The position numbers and the translations under genes are program-made. The notes under the pieces were generated by a model, which was not told where the DNA came from, made no database searches, and saw nothing but the letters and a program-made list of their open reading frames with translations. From Methanomicrobium antiquum (GTDB taxonomy: Archaea; Halobacteriota; Methanomicrobia; Methanomicrobiales; Methanomicrobiaceae): a stretch of 64,000 nt of DNA. How positions within the stretch are numbered: position 1 is the stretch's first letter; every line of letters starts with the position of its first letter. This document shows positions 9,213 to 17,915 of the stretch, piece after piece. The DNA lies in contig NZ_CP091092.1 in NCBI RefSeq assembly GCF_029633915.1, forward strand, positions 2,046,001 to 2,110,000. The letters are read 5' to 3'.

Positions 9213-10607
9213 ATGAAAATTAAGGCAGTGGTAATAATAATAACAATTATTTTTTTTCTGCCTGTATCCCCTTCTACAGCTGTTGATATAACAGAACCTG
9301 TAATCATTGCAAAAAGCGATTCAGCAAGATACAATTCTATTTCATTTGACAATGACAAAGTTGCATGGATTGAATACGGATTTAATGAAGATGATTCTCT
9401 TGCAAGCTCGGTTCATTCATTTGACATAAAAACCGGAAGGCAGGAGACTGTTATAGTAGATCCTTCTGGAAAGTTTTCCCTTGATTTATCAGGTAACCGT
9501 TATGTATGGTCAGACAACCGCGGCATTTTCTTATATGACGATGATGAAAAAATTCTCACATTTCTCTATTCTGCAAATGCACAGTATAATCCGGTTATAG
9601 ACGGCGACATCATCGTATGGGAGGAAAGAGATAAAAACAGATCTTTTCTTAGAATGTATGACATCAAATCAAAAAATTACAGTGATGAAATTTTAAATCA
9701 GAAAGATTACTGTGACTATTATTATCCGGCAATTTCTAAAAACAACCTTGCATTCATTGAAAAGAACAAAAAGACTCTGGAAATAAACCTGATTTTTTGC
9801 AATCTTACATCAGGTGTTTCAACTTATGTTTCAGACCTGCCATATATCTATCAGCCTCCATCAATAGATGCCGATAAGATAGTATGGACAGGAAAAAACA
9901 AAGATGATTATTCGGTTTTTATCTATGACACAAATACAGGGGCTAAAAAAATTCTATCTGCAAAGCCCGGATATCAGATGTATCCTGATGTATCCAACGG
10001 AAATGTAGTCTGGGTATATTACAAAGATTCAGGCAGGAATTTTAGTAACGGCGGAGATATTTTTCTTTTCGATATAAATACAAATAACTGTTCAATGATT
10101 TCTCCGCCGGAGGAGAAACAGGATTTTCCAAAGGTATCTAAAGATTTCGTTGTGTGGACAGACAGAAGGGGCAGTGCACATGACATCTATCTGTATGCAA
10201 TTCCGCAAAAAACAGGAGAAATTACAGAATACACAAATTTTAATTCAGAAAATGCTTTTGTAACTCCTAATCCAACGCCTGACACAAAGGTAAGATACTA
10301 CAGCAGTCTTTGCAAAGGCGATACGCAGTGGTACTCAATTGAACCATCAGAGGATGATAAAGCGATATCCTTTGAGTTAAGGTGGAAGGATGCTGATACA
10401 AACCTTTTTTTATCGGTTGCAAGTCCTGATAATTCAATGTGGCGTTTTTCAGATGAGGATGACAATTCAAAGGATTGTTCTGTCAGGATGACAATTTCCG
10501 ATATAAAAAACAGATATTATCCAAAAAAAGCATGGACAATCGCAGTCTCCGGGGAATTTAACAACGATAACAAAACAGAAACTTTCTACGATATCTGCTG
10601 GTATTAA
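9213..10607 (+). CDS. Exported protein with TolB-like beta-propeller and C-terminal beta domain
   Basis: 464 residues, starting at the ATG at 9213 four bases after the previous stop; a weak AAGGAA lies upstream. A signal peptide (AVVIIITIIFFLPVSPSTAV) is followed by at least six propeller-like repeats with the theme [DGN]-x-[IV]-V-W, for example GDIIVWEERDKNRSFLRMYD, DADKIVWTGKNKDDYSVFIYD and KDFVVWTDRRGSAHDIYLYA. The last 100 residues form a separate domain resembling bacterial pre-peptidase C-terminal (PPC) domains, with GDTQWYSIEPSEDDKAISF. There is no C-terminal anchor. Probably a secreted binding protein acting with the three membrane-anchored paralogues upstream. The 3' end is the likely source of the 56-bp tandem array that follows. 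Confidence 0.72.
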   Translation: MKIKAVVIIITIIFFLPVSPSTAVDITEPVIIAKSDSARYNSISFDNDKVAWIEYGFNEDDSLASSVHSFDIKTGRQETVIVDPSGKFSLDLSGNRYVWSDNRGIFLYDDDEKILTFLYSANAQYNPVIDGDIIVWEERDKNRSFLRMYDIKSKNYSDEILNQKDYCDYYYPAISKNNLAFIEKNKKTLEINLIFCNLTSGVSTYVSDLPYIYQPPSIDADKIVWTGKNKDDYSVFIYDTNTGAKKILSAKPGYQMYPDVSNGNVVWVYYKDSGRNFSNGGDIFLFDINTNNCSMISPPEEKQDFPKVSKDFVVWTDRRGSAHDIYLYAIPQKTGEITEYTNFNSENAFVTPNPTPDTKVRYYSSLCKGDTQWYSIEPSEDDKAISFELRWKDADTNLFLSVASPDNSMWRFSDEDDNSKDCSVRMTISDIKNRYYPKKAWTIAVSGEFNNDNKTETFYDICWY

Positions 10608-10831
10608 GAAGATTTTGAAACGGTCTGTTTTGCCAAAATTTAGTTTTAGTCTGCCGGTATCAGGTATATTTTGATAAGGTCTGTTTTGCCCAAGTTTAGT
10701 TTTAGTCTGCCGGTATCAGGTATATTTTGATAAGGTCTGTTTTGCCCAAATTTAGTTTTAGTCTGCTGGTATCAGGTATATTTTGATCAGGTCTGTTTTG
10801 CCAAAATTTAGTTTTAGTCTGCGGGTATCAG
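10594..10831. repeat. 56-bp tandem repeat array
   Basis: Units begin with GGTCTGTTTTGCC at 10622, 10678, 10734 and 10790, exactly 56 bases apart, with few substitutions. The last unit is cut at about 10831. A half unit at 10594-10621 overlaps the last codons and stop of the propeller gene (CTGCTGGTATTAAG compared with CTGCTGGTATCAGG), so the array seems to have grown from the gene's 3' end. It fills the whole convergent gap before the ATPase stop at 10840. The units abut without spacers, so this is not CRISPR. The period is not a multiple of three, so it is not coding. Confidence 0.95.
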
Positions 10832-10839
10832 TGTTATTT

Positions 10840-12204
10840 TTACAGCCTCCCGGCAACCGCTAAAAGGTGCTTTTTAAGTTTAAGCCTGAACTCTTCTCTG
10901 TTAATTCCGGATGGCTGATGATTTTTAAATTCCATTATCCTGTCGGCTTCTGCAACTAAAATATCCATTGTTGCCGCCGCAAAAAGAACTGATGAGTCAC
11001 CAAGCTTTTGACGGTTATCCTTACAGATAACAGATAAAGGAACAACATCTTCTGACTGCATACAGTTTGGAATTAATAGATTTGTTGCAGATTTGTCTTC
11101 GTCAATAATAATAATTGATGATTTTTTTAAGAGAGCCTTTGAAAACATAGCCGCCATCCCCATCGAGCCTGAACCACGGCCTGTTACGCATTTTGGCGTT
11201 CCTGATATTCCGGGAGGAAGACTTTTGAAAAAGAGGCTGATATCTGATCCTGAAATGTCCTCTTCTGCAGATTCAGCACTCATCAAATTCGTTTTTGTAA
11301 CAACAAAACAGCGGCCGTCTCCTCTCAGGTGATCGTCAAATCCTGAACGGACTGTCTGCAGAAATGTTGATTTCCCCTCGGCATTAGATCCTGTAACTGC
11401 AAAAATCTCTTTTTTTCGGATTCCAAGTCCGCTAACAACACCTCCGGATGCCATCAGCTCCATCTCAACCGGCATAAGCTCTTTTGGAAAGAAATATGGA
11501 ATATTGCAGTTTGGATTCGGACCTGCAATCCGAAATGTTCCCCTGTATTTTGTGTAGGACCGAACCGGCCTTGTTCCGTCCGCGATGAAGGATACAAGGC
11601 CATATCTGGAAAGATTCTCTCTCATAATCTTTTGATCAAGAGATAAAAGAGCACTTCTCAAAGCCTCTTTTTTGTCAAATTGAGACACAATATCTGCAAC
11701 TGATTCAAGAAGAGCAAAAAAAATCTCTTTTGTTTCTTTTACATCTCTGACAGTCTGCCTTTCCGGATATGAAATTGCGCCTGAAAGATTCAGGCAGACC
11801 TCGTCATTGTTGCAGTAATTATTGCAGTCTGCCTTCCAAAGCCTCTGTCCTGCACCGGGCGATGTTTTGCAAAAGGTTACAGGTTCAAGATTTGAGGCAT
11901 AATCGGATGGATTTTTTGTAGCCAGTCCTGCAAGCGGGTATAATTCAGGTGTTGTTCTTATACTTTTTTTTATTTTTTCAATAAGTTCAGCAGTAAAGCC
12001 GTCCTCTCCGCCTCTTCCTTCTGAAAAATCATCTAAAATACTGCACTTTATCTTGACAGGAAAGGAAAAGATAAGCGAATTATTATTATGTGATCTTAAA
12101 AAGTAGAAATTCGAGCAATAGTTTATCTTTTCTTCGTGAAGTTTTGCATCAGGGCATTCGGCGCATTTTAGTTCAGATAACAGAGCTGACGACCAAAAAT
12201 CCAA
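10840..12204 (-). CDS. Predicted ATPase of the ABC class (PF09818-like)
   Basis: 454 residues. The C-terminal half carries a P-loop AVTGSNAEGKSTFLQTV (about 270-286), an HLRGDGRCFVVT block, and a Q/signature-like CVTGRGSGSMGMAAMFSKAL. The Walker B variant IIIIDEDKSATNLLIP (about 370-385) has the DEDxSATN form typical of the predicted ABC-class ATPase family, in contrast to the DEPT/S of transporters. The N-terminal half has several cysteines (CAECPDAKLHE, NYCSN) and is shorter than the usual family N-domain of about 550-residue homologues. There is no transmembrane partner. Role unknown; nucleic-acid binding has been shown for distant relatives. Confidence 0.75.
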   Translation of the reverse strand: MDFWSSALLSELKCAECPDAKLHEEKINYCSNFYFLRSHNNNSLIFSFPVKIKCSILDDFSEGRGGEDGFTAELIEKIKKSIRTTPELYPLAGLATKNPSDYASNLEPVTFCKTSPGAGQRLWKADCNNYCNNDEVCLNLSGAISYPERQTVRDVKETKEIFFALLESVADIVSQFDKKEALRSALLSLDQKIMRENLSRYGLVSFIADGTRPVRSYTKYRGTFRIAGPNPNCNIPYFFPKELMPVEMELMASGGVVSGLGIRKKEIFAVTGSNAEGKSTFLQTVRSGFDDHLRGDGRCFVVTKTNLMSAESAEEDISGSDISLFFKSLPPGISGTPKCVTGRGSGSMGMAAMFSKALLKKSSIIIIDEDKSATNLLIPNCMQSEDVVPLSVICKDNRQKLGDSSVLFAAATMDILVAEADRIMEFKNHQPSGINREEFRLKLKKHLLAVAGRL

Positions 12205-12350
12205 TTTTTCACCTGTTATATTCTTTATTGTTTTTCTAAAACAATAATTTAATTCCAGTCACCTAAAGCTAAAAAAAGAATAAAATTAAGTCAGCCTTTA
12301 AAATTTCAGGTTATAAAAAGGTATAAAAAATTTGTTGATTTGCTATCAAT

Positions 12351-12411
12351 GTTAACTCGTAACTTATATGAAACTGTTTTTTTCATAAAATATATTTTTT
12401 AATGGATGTTT
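12351..12411 (-). repeat. Mosaic intergenic repeat, degenerate copy 2
   Basis: Matches the reverse-oriented elements with substitutions: a worn GTTAC-CGTAAC hairpin (12351-12364), TATGAAACTG, TTTCAT and the end AATGGATGTTTT next to the stop codon of the unknown gene at 12412. No full distal module is present. Confidence 0.55.
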
Positions 12412-12780
12412 TCAGCTAAAAATCATATCTTTTATATTCATTGTCTTCATTGAATCATCAGTCATTATAAAAGCAACTCCCCACCTGTCTGTTGCAAGGA
12501 CAGACTGTTCTTCAAGCTCCTTGGTCAAAGGATGATATGAACTGATATTTTTTAAATCCACAATTTCTTCCAGATTTCTCTCCTCCTCAAATTCATCTTT
12601 TAACATTGAAAGAACTTTTTGCATCTCCTCAAAATATGACATCAGCTTAAATGATGTTCCGTCAAATTTTACAGGATCCCATTTTTTAATTAAATCAGCA
12701 AGGATAATTATATACTCATCAAGCTTCTCCTTTGAAAAAAGAGTTCTGTCATCCCAATAAATCGCTTTTAATTTCGCCAT
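12412..12780 (-). CDS. Small acidic protein of unknown function
   Basis: 122 residues, mostly helical and acidic (FEEMQKVLSMLKDEFEEERNLEE), with a short beta-like end DRWGVAFIMTDDSMKT. No membrane segment or recognised motif. On the minus strand an AAGGAGA sequence lies about 10 bases before the ATG, supporting the start. It ends beside a repeat copy. The regular codon use and the Shine-Dalgarno make it a likely real gene; no function can be offered. Confidence 0.6.
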   Translation of the reverse strand: MAKLKAIYWDDRTLFSKEKLDEYIIILADLIKKWDPVKFDGTSFKLMSYFEEMQKVLSMLKDEFEEERNLEEIVDLKNISSYHPLTKELEEQSVLATDRWGVAFIMTDDSMKTMNIKDMIFS

Positions 12781-13075
12781 TTTCCCAAAAATCTCCTTTA
12801 ATTAAATTCCCCAAATAATAAAAAGACCAAAAACCCTAAAAAGAGATTTAATTTTGGCCTTTCAATATGAATATATTTATTATTATTATGTTTTTTATAG
12901 TGTTTAATAATGTTGAAGAAACAACTAAAAAAAGACAATCATGTATAAAAAAATTCGTATATTACACAACGATTAATTTTATATCTCAACAATACAACTA
13001 TGAGACTGTTGAATAAAAAAACGATAATGAAGATTTGAAAATTTTAATCTCAAAGACGGGGGGAGATTTTTTAAA

Positions 13076-13582
13076 ATGCAGGATTTTGATGAGAAGAAAA
13101 AAGCTGAAATCAGGTGGAATATTGCGGCAGATTTTGCGAATTACATGCCTGTCGTATTTGATGAGGAGTTCAGAAAGATTTCAGCAGGAAGATGCGATGC
13201 AAAGATAAAAGAAGCAGAATCAAAAATTTTTTCAGAAGCGGCAAAAAGAGAAAAAAAGTATGCACTTTCGTTAAACATGCCGGTTGATACAGCATATGAT
13301 GTCGCAAAAACACATGAATTTTTATCTTCCGCAATCTTTGGAAGCGAAATGAAGCTTGAAATTACCAAAGAGAGGAATGACTCGGCAAGAATTACTGTCA
13401 AATCATGCCCTCTTCTAAAGACATCGCTTGAGAGAGGAACAGATATCAGGATTACAGCAGAATCATGCAGTGTCTATTCCAAAACGGCAGTTAAGAGTTT
13501 AAATCCCAAATATGTACTGGTTCAGCAGAAAAGCATGTGTAACATGGACGGGGAATGCGAACTCCTTGTGATTAAAAAATAA
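13076..13582 (+). CDS. Conserved-cysteine protein of unknown function (possible sensor/output domain)
   Basis: 168 residues; the start is well supported by GGGGGGAGA about 10 bases upstream. The first half is helical and charged. The second half has strands with three spaced cysteines (VKSCPLLKT, AESCSVYSK, KSMCNMDGECELLV), a layout reminiscent of heme- or metal-binding output domains found at the ends of methanogen signalling proteins; this likeness is weak. It is transcribed towards the large sensor kinase at 13860. Function unknown. Confidence 0.65.
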   Translation: MQDFDEKKKAEIRWNIAADFANYMPVVFDEEFRKISAGRCDAKIKEAESKIFSEAAKREKKYALSLNMPVDTAYDVAKTHEFLSSAIFGSEMKLEITKERNDSARITVKSCPLLKTSLERGTDIRITAESCSVYSKTAVKSLNPKYVLVQQKSMCNMDGECELLVIKK

Positions 13583-13604
13583 TAAAAAGACACACTAAAT
13601 TTTT

Positions 13605-13808
13605 AAAAAAACGTTCATGAAACTAATTTTTCATGCAATGTTTCATGAAAATCAGATTTGGTTTTCATGGTAAAATGTAAAACCCAATTTTTTTTCATGC
13701 ATGATTATATGTAAATCACAAAGTGATTTTCATAATAAACGCACATGATGAGCTTTTTTCATCACACAAAAAGTCTGATAAGTTTATCCGGAATTTTGAC
13801 TTTCATAG
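13605..13808 (+). repeat. Mosaic intergenic repeat, copy 3 (long)
   Basis: One of the longest copies. It starts AAAAAAACGTTCATGA (13605-13620), followed by an ATGAAAATC/GGTTTTCAT hairpin and then TTTCATGC. The next hairpin is AAATCAC-AAA-GTGATTT, which replaces the usual AAGTTAC-GAA-GTAACTT with both strands changed together. The TGATGAGC module, GATAA-GT-TTATC and terminal TTTTGACTTTCAT follow. It fills the gap between convergent genes. Confidence 0.9.
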
Positions 13809-13859
13809 CAACGTTTGTGATACTATTTTTATTTTTTATTTTATTTTTAAGAGGGCCGG

Positions 13860-16800
13860 TTATATCCGTGGCAGTTCTATTATCCATTTAGTTCCGGCGT
13901 TCCTCGAAAGCCTTACACTTCCCTCAAGCTGAAGAGTGATTATATTTCTGATAAGAGTCATGCCAAGAGATTCAGTCTTTAGGGGATCAAAATCTTTCGG
14001 AATGCCTACACCGTCATCACCAACCACAAGAGTTGTCTTATCAGACCCGCAGTTCATTCTTATGTAGACTCTTCCTTTTTCCCTGCCTTTAAAAGCATAT
14101 TTTATGGAGTTTGTAATAAGTTCGTTTACAACAAGGCTTATTGGAATTGCGACGTTGAGTCCAAGTTCACAGTTTTTGGCGCATACATCAAGGTTAATTC
14201 TGAAATCAGGCGAATAATTACCTATAATCTGTTCTGCAAGTGAAATAAAATGGGCTTCTGCAGGAATAGAAGAGATTGACACTGACTTGTAGAGGCCTTC
14301 GTGGACAGCGGCGATAGAATAGATTCTTGTTTCAGCATCACGCAGGGATTCTGCAACCTCTTCTGAGGATGATGTCCGAACCTGCATTGAAAGAAGTGAA
14401 TTGATAAGGGCAAGATTGTTTTTAACACGGTGATGCACCTCCTGAAGAAGAATAGTTTTTTCATCAAGTGCTTTTTCGATGAGCTTTGTTGATTCAATCT
14501 TATCAGTGATGTCTATTAAGAAGTTTAATGTCGCAGGTCTTCTGTTCCATTTAATAACTGTCGTGTTGAAATCAAGAATCCTTAAATCACCGTTTGAATT
14601 ATAGGCACGTATTGTATAGTTTTCAGGGGGAGGCTCATCAATTTTTTCAGAAAGCCTTAATCTGTGGTTCTCCAGAACTTTTTTTCGGTCATCTTCGAAG
14701 ATAAAATCCAAAAAATTTCTTGAGGCAAGCTCTTCATTTGAAAGGCCCAAAAACCGTGCTGTTGAAGGATTTGCATAGCATATCTTTTCATCCTGGGCAA
14801 TCAGGATATTTATCTTCGAATTTTCAACAACACTTCTGTAACGCTCCTCGCTCTCTCTTATAGCCTCATCAAACTTCTCCTTCTCGGTTATATCAGTGAG
14901 GAAGTTTAATGTTGCAGGCTTTTTATTCCATTCAATTAAGACAACATGAACATCAACAACCCGTATATTTTTATATTTGTCAATTACCCTGACCTTGTAG
15001 TTGTCTGCCGCTTTAAGGCCTGCACGGCGTCTTTTGTTTGACTCCAGAATAAATTCATAATCTTTTTTGCATACAAGCTCAGAGAAATCTTTCTGCATTA
15101 ATTCTTCCCTGCTCATAGAGACAATTTTTTCAATTGAAGGATTTATGTAGACAAGCTGGCCGTCCTGAAAAATTTCAATTCCTATTGGGGAATTGTCAAC
15201 AAGGCTTCTGTAACGCTCCTCGCTCTTTCTCAACTCCTGTTCTGTTTTTTTCTCCTCGGTTATATCACGGATAATTAAAAATGTATGAATATGTCCAGTC
15301 GTTACAACCGAACTCAGACTAATTCTGGTATCGATATATTCGTTTGTCTTTTTTACAAACTGCCAGTCAAAAGTACCTATATCCTCACCGGAAATTGACC
15401 TTTCAACGTAATCATTCAGCTTATCCTCAGAACGACTGCCGTCAGGCTGAAACTCAGGAGAAAAATCAGCAATACATGCCCCTGTTATCTCATCTTTGCT
15501 GTAGCCGAGAAGAGTGCTCATCTTCGTATTGCAGTCTGTACATATTTTTTCATCGCCGACATAAATTGCATCGCTGGCATTCTCGAATAAAATGCGATAT
15601 TTTTGTTCAGATTCAAAAAGATTAAGTTCAGATTCCTTGGCTTTTGTTATATCAACTGCAATTGCACCTATAGCGTCATAAAATTCACACCCTGTAATAG
15701 GGAATAGAATAAACTGAAAAGTATGCGTTTTTTTGTCACCTAAAATAAAGGTGGATTCTGTTTCAAGAAAACCGTTCTCTGCAATTCTTCTGTTAATATC
15801 GTCAAGTACTCCGCTATCCCTCTCACCAAAAATTTCAGGAATTGAAAGGAGGTTATAATTGTCAAGGCCAAAGACATCTTTTGTATAGCGGTTTGCATAC
15901 AAAATATCCCCATTTAAACCGCGTATATAAGCACATGCAGGAAGTTTATCCATAAAAGCTGTAAAACGAGCGGTAATTTTAAGAAGACTGTTTTCGTATA
16001 CCTTCTCTTTTGTTATATTTCTCCCGCATCCAACCGTTCCAAGAATGGTTTTTTTATCATCGCAGTAGGGAGCCTCATAGAGATCATAATAAATGTCTGT
16101 ATCATCTTTTTTTATTTCATATACATCCTGATGAGGACCTTCAAACAACCCGTCTTTTAGGGGATATTCCTTTTTTCTCTGCTCAAAAACATCGATCATT
16201 GGATTGTCCGGGTTTTTGTCCTTTAGAAATTCAATTAGATATTCAATGTCTTTTCCCAAAGGCAGATTTGTATCATTAATTTTTAGTGCATCGTTGCAGA
16301 AGGTGCGATTTACAAATGTGTACCTGCCTGATGTGTCTTTTGCCCATATCATGTCAGGCACATTGTCACACATAATCCTCAGGAGATTGTATAACGAATG
16401 ATACTTCTCCTCTTTAAATCTTAAATCAATGTTGAGTTTTTCATTTAAAATTGCCGAGCTGATAATCTTTCCAGCGGTAAAAAGCCCTTCCTTTTCTCCC
16501 TGCGACCATTCATCGCTTTTTTTGGATGTCTCAAAACTTAAAAAACCAGGCCAGAAGTCACCTGAAAAAACAGGGACTATAAGGACTGATTCAATTAACC
16601 GGGAATTTATGAAATCATCCCTTTTAATAAAAACTGAGTCTTTGCCTTTAGAGATGAATTTGTTATTTTTTAAATCTTCTTCAAACCTGTAGGGAAGATC
16701 AGAATAATAGATCCTTTTTTTGTTTATTGATTCATTTATTCCTGATTCTGAATTCCATTCAATGAAGCATTCCATAACAGGTCTTTTTTCTTCATCATAT

Positions 16801-17345
16801 CCTTTTTTAAAAAGAGAAAGCCTTTCAAAGCCGGGAATTTTGCCAAGCTCAATAAATGTTTCTTTTAGTCCCTCTTCAAAAGTATTTCCGGACAAAAAAG
16901 CTTCTGTGGCGAATGCAACCGCTTTTAGAATAGACTCCTTTTTTTTAATGCTTTCTTCGGCTTTTAATGCCCGGTGCCTGTTTACCGCTATTTCAATTGC
17001 GGCCTTTATCTCCTGTTGTCCCGCCGGTTTTGTTAAAAATCCATAGGGAGCTGTATTAATGCATCTTTCTATTGATTTATCATCGTCATAGGCGGTGAGA
17101 TAAATTACCGGTATGCTCAAATTCTTATTTATTCTCTCAGATGCCTCAATCCCGTCCATATCGCCGATAATATGAATGTCCATTAAAATTATATCAGGCT
17201 TTTTTGTCAGGGCAAGATTTATTGCTTCTTCTCCGGTTACAGCAACACCTGCACAACAGTATCCAAGCTTTTTAAGCATATTTTCAAGGCTGAGACCTAC
17301 AATTGCCTCATCCTCAACAATAAGTACTTTTATCTTTTTCTCCAC
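13860..17345 (-). CDS. Receiver-GAF-multi-PAS sensor histidine kinase (HisKA_2)
   Basis: 1161 residues without membrane segments, so cytoplasmic. Order: a receiver domain at 5-120 (phosphoacceptor D56 in ILMDIHI, K106 in FLTKP), a GAF-like region at about 140-300, then about five PAS domains between 320 and 950. The PAS domains end with repeated ITEKE/ITDK linkers, and two adjacent ones are near-duplicates (ESEERYRSVVENS, KSEERYRSLVDNS). The HisKA_2 dimerisation helix HHRVKNNLALINSLLSM has its histidine near 970, and the HATPase domain has NELITNSIKYAF, GDDGVGIP and a GT.W-type end. A receiver at the N-terminus of a kinase suggests an upstream kinase controls it. Ligands unknown. Confidence 0.9.
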   Translation of the reverse strand: MEKKIKVLIVEDEAIVGLSLENMLKKLGYCCAGVAVTGEEAINLALTKKPDIILMDIHIIGDMDGIEASERINKNLSIPVIYLTAYDDDKSIERCINTAPYGFLTKPAGQQEIKAAIEIAVNRHRALKAEESIKKKESILKAVAFATEAFLSGNTFEEGLKETFIELGKIPGFERLSLFKKGYDEEKRPVMECFIEWNSESGINESINKKRIYYSDLPYRFEEDLKNNKFISKGKDSVFIKRDDFINSRLIESVLIVPVFSGDFWPGFLSFETSKKSDEWSQGEKEGLFTAGKIISSAILNEKLNIDLRFKEEKYHSLYNLLRIMCDNVPDMIWAKDTSGRYTFVNRTFCNDALKINDTNLPLGKDIEYLIEFLKDKNPDNPMIDVFEQRKKEYPLKDGLFEGPHQDVYEIKKDDTDIYYDLYEAPYCDDKKTILGTVGCGRNITKEKVYENSLLKITARFTAFMDKLPACAYIRGLNGDILYANRYTKDVFGLDNYNLLSIPEIFGERDSGVLDDINRRIAENGFLETESTFILGDKKTHTFQFILFPITGCEFYDAIGAIAVDITKAKESELNLFESEQKYRILFENASDAIYVGDEKICTDCNTKMSTLLGYSKDEITGACIADFSPEFQPDGSRSEDKLNDYVERSISGEDIGTFDWQFVKKTNEYIDTRISLSSVVTTGHIHTFLIIRDITEEKKTEQELRKSEERYRSLVDNSPIGIEIFQDGQLVYINPSIEKIVSMSREELMQKDFSELVCKKDYEFILESNKRRRAGLKAADNYKVRVIDKYKNIRVVDVHVVLIEWNKKPATLNFLTDITEKEKFDEAIRESEERYRSVVENSKINILIAQDEKICYANPSTARFLGLSNEELASRNFLDFIFEDDRKKVLENHRLRLSEKIDEPPPENYTIRAYNSNGDLRILDFNTTVIKWNRRPATLNFLIDITDKIESTKLIEKALDEKTILLQEVHHRVKNNLALINSLLSMQVRTSSSEEVAESLRDAETRIYSIAAVHEGLYKSVSISSIPAEAHFISLAEQIIGNYSPDFRINLDVCAKNCELGLNVAIPISLVVNELITNSIKYAFKGREKGRVYIRMNCGSDKTTLVVGDDGVGIPKDFDPLKTESLGMTLIRNIITLQLEGSVRLSRNAGTKWIIELPRI

Positions 17346-17446
17346 CTGTCAAAACCCCGAATCTCCTGATTTAAAAAAGAGATATTATTTCTCTAACGTT
17401 TTTGAAATTAAATAATACTTTCCCTGATACTAACAGGAATGAGGAT

Positions 17447-17670
17447 AAAAAACGTTCATGAAACAAATTTTTCATGCACAGTTTAATGAAAATCATGATT
17501 TGATTTGTTATGAAAGTCAAAATTCCGGATAAACTTATCAGGCTTTTTGTGTGATGAAAAAAGCTCATCATGTGCGTTTTACATGAAAGTTACTTCGGAA
17601 ACTTACATGAAACCGGTGCATGAAAAAAATTATCATGGACGTTTTCATGGTAAATGATACCATGAAAAAT
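17447..17670 (-). repeat. Mosaic intergenic repeat, copy 4 (composite with terminal inverted repeats)
   Basis: The left end AAAACGTTCATGAAAC through TTTTTCATGC (about 17450-17478) and the right end GCATGAAAA through CATGGACGTTTT (about 17618-17645) are imperfect inverted repeats of about 28 bases. Between them are the ATGAAAATCA-type stem, the GATAA-type palindrome with CTTTTTGTGTGATG, the TGATGAGC module and the variant stem AAGTT-ACTTCGGA-AACTT. A further hairpin CATGGTA-AATGA-TACCATG (17646-17664) is attached. It lies between divergent genes. The inverted ends make it look like a small non-autonomous element. Confidence 0.88.
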
Positions 17671-17720
17671 ATTATATATTTTTCAAAATACTCTACTATC
17701 AAATATGGAGTCTTTCTGAT

Positions 17721-17912
17721 ATGTGGGTTCTTATGAAAAGACCGGATGGCAGTGAGGAAGAAGTATATCTGTCTGACTATCCCTATCTGGAAGAAGGGGA
17801 CATCTTAGATGACGGATCAGTTGTTATTGCAGTCAGATACAAAAACGAAGAAGAAACAGATGCAATATCAATGGGATTTTTTGCTGACGAAACCGATGAC
17901 GATTCACTCTAA
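17721..17912 (+). CDS. Small acidic protein of unknown function
   Basis: 63 residues, strongly acidic, probably beta-rich (MWVLMKRPDGSEEEVYLSDY, then GDILDDGSVVIAVRYKNEEE), with no cysteines or membrane segment. It lies between two mosaic repeats, with a TATA-like AATATTATATATT about 45 bases before the ATG and no clear Shine-Dalgarno. The layout, a few strands and a hydrophilic tail, suits a small cytoplasmic protein. Nothing identifies its role. Confidence 0.6.
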   Translation: MWVLMKRPDGSEEEVYLSDYPYLEEGDILDDGSVVIAVRYKNEEETDAISMGFFADETDDDSL

Positions 17913-17915
17913 GCT

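Noticed and set aside
10594-10831. CRISPR array
   Set aside because: The 56-bp units are contiguous with no unique spacers and no cas genes lie nearby.
13723-13932. Small plus-strand ORF beginning MIFIINAHDELF
   Set aside because: Its first 30 residues are a translation of the mosaic repeat, and the rest is antisense of the kinase gene.
17371-17571. Small minus-strand ORF MMSFFHHTKS
   Set aside because: Entirely repeat sequence; the hairpins explain it better.
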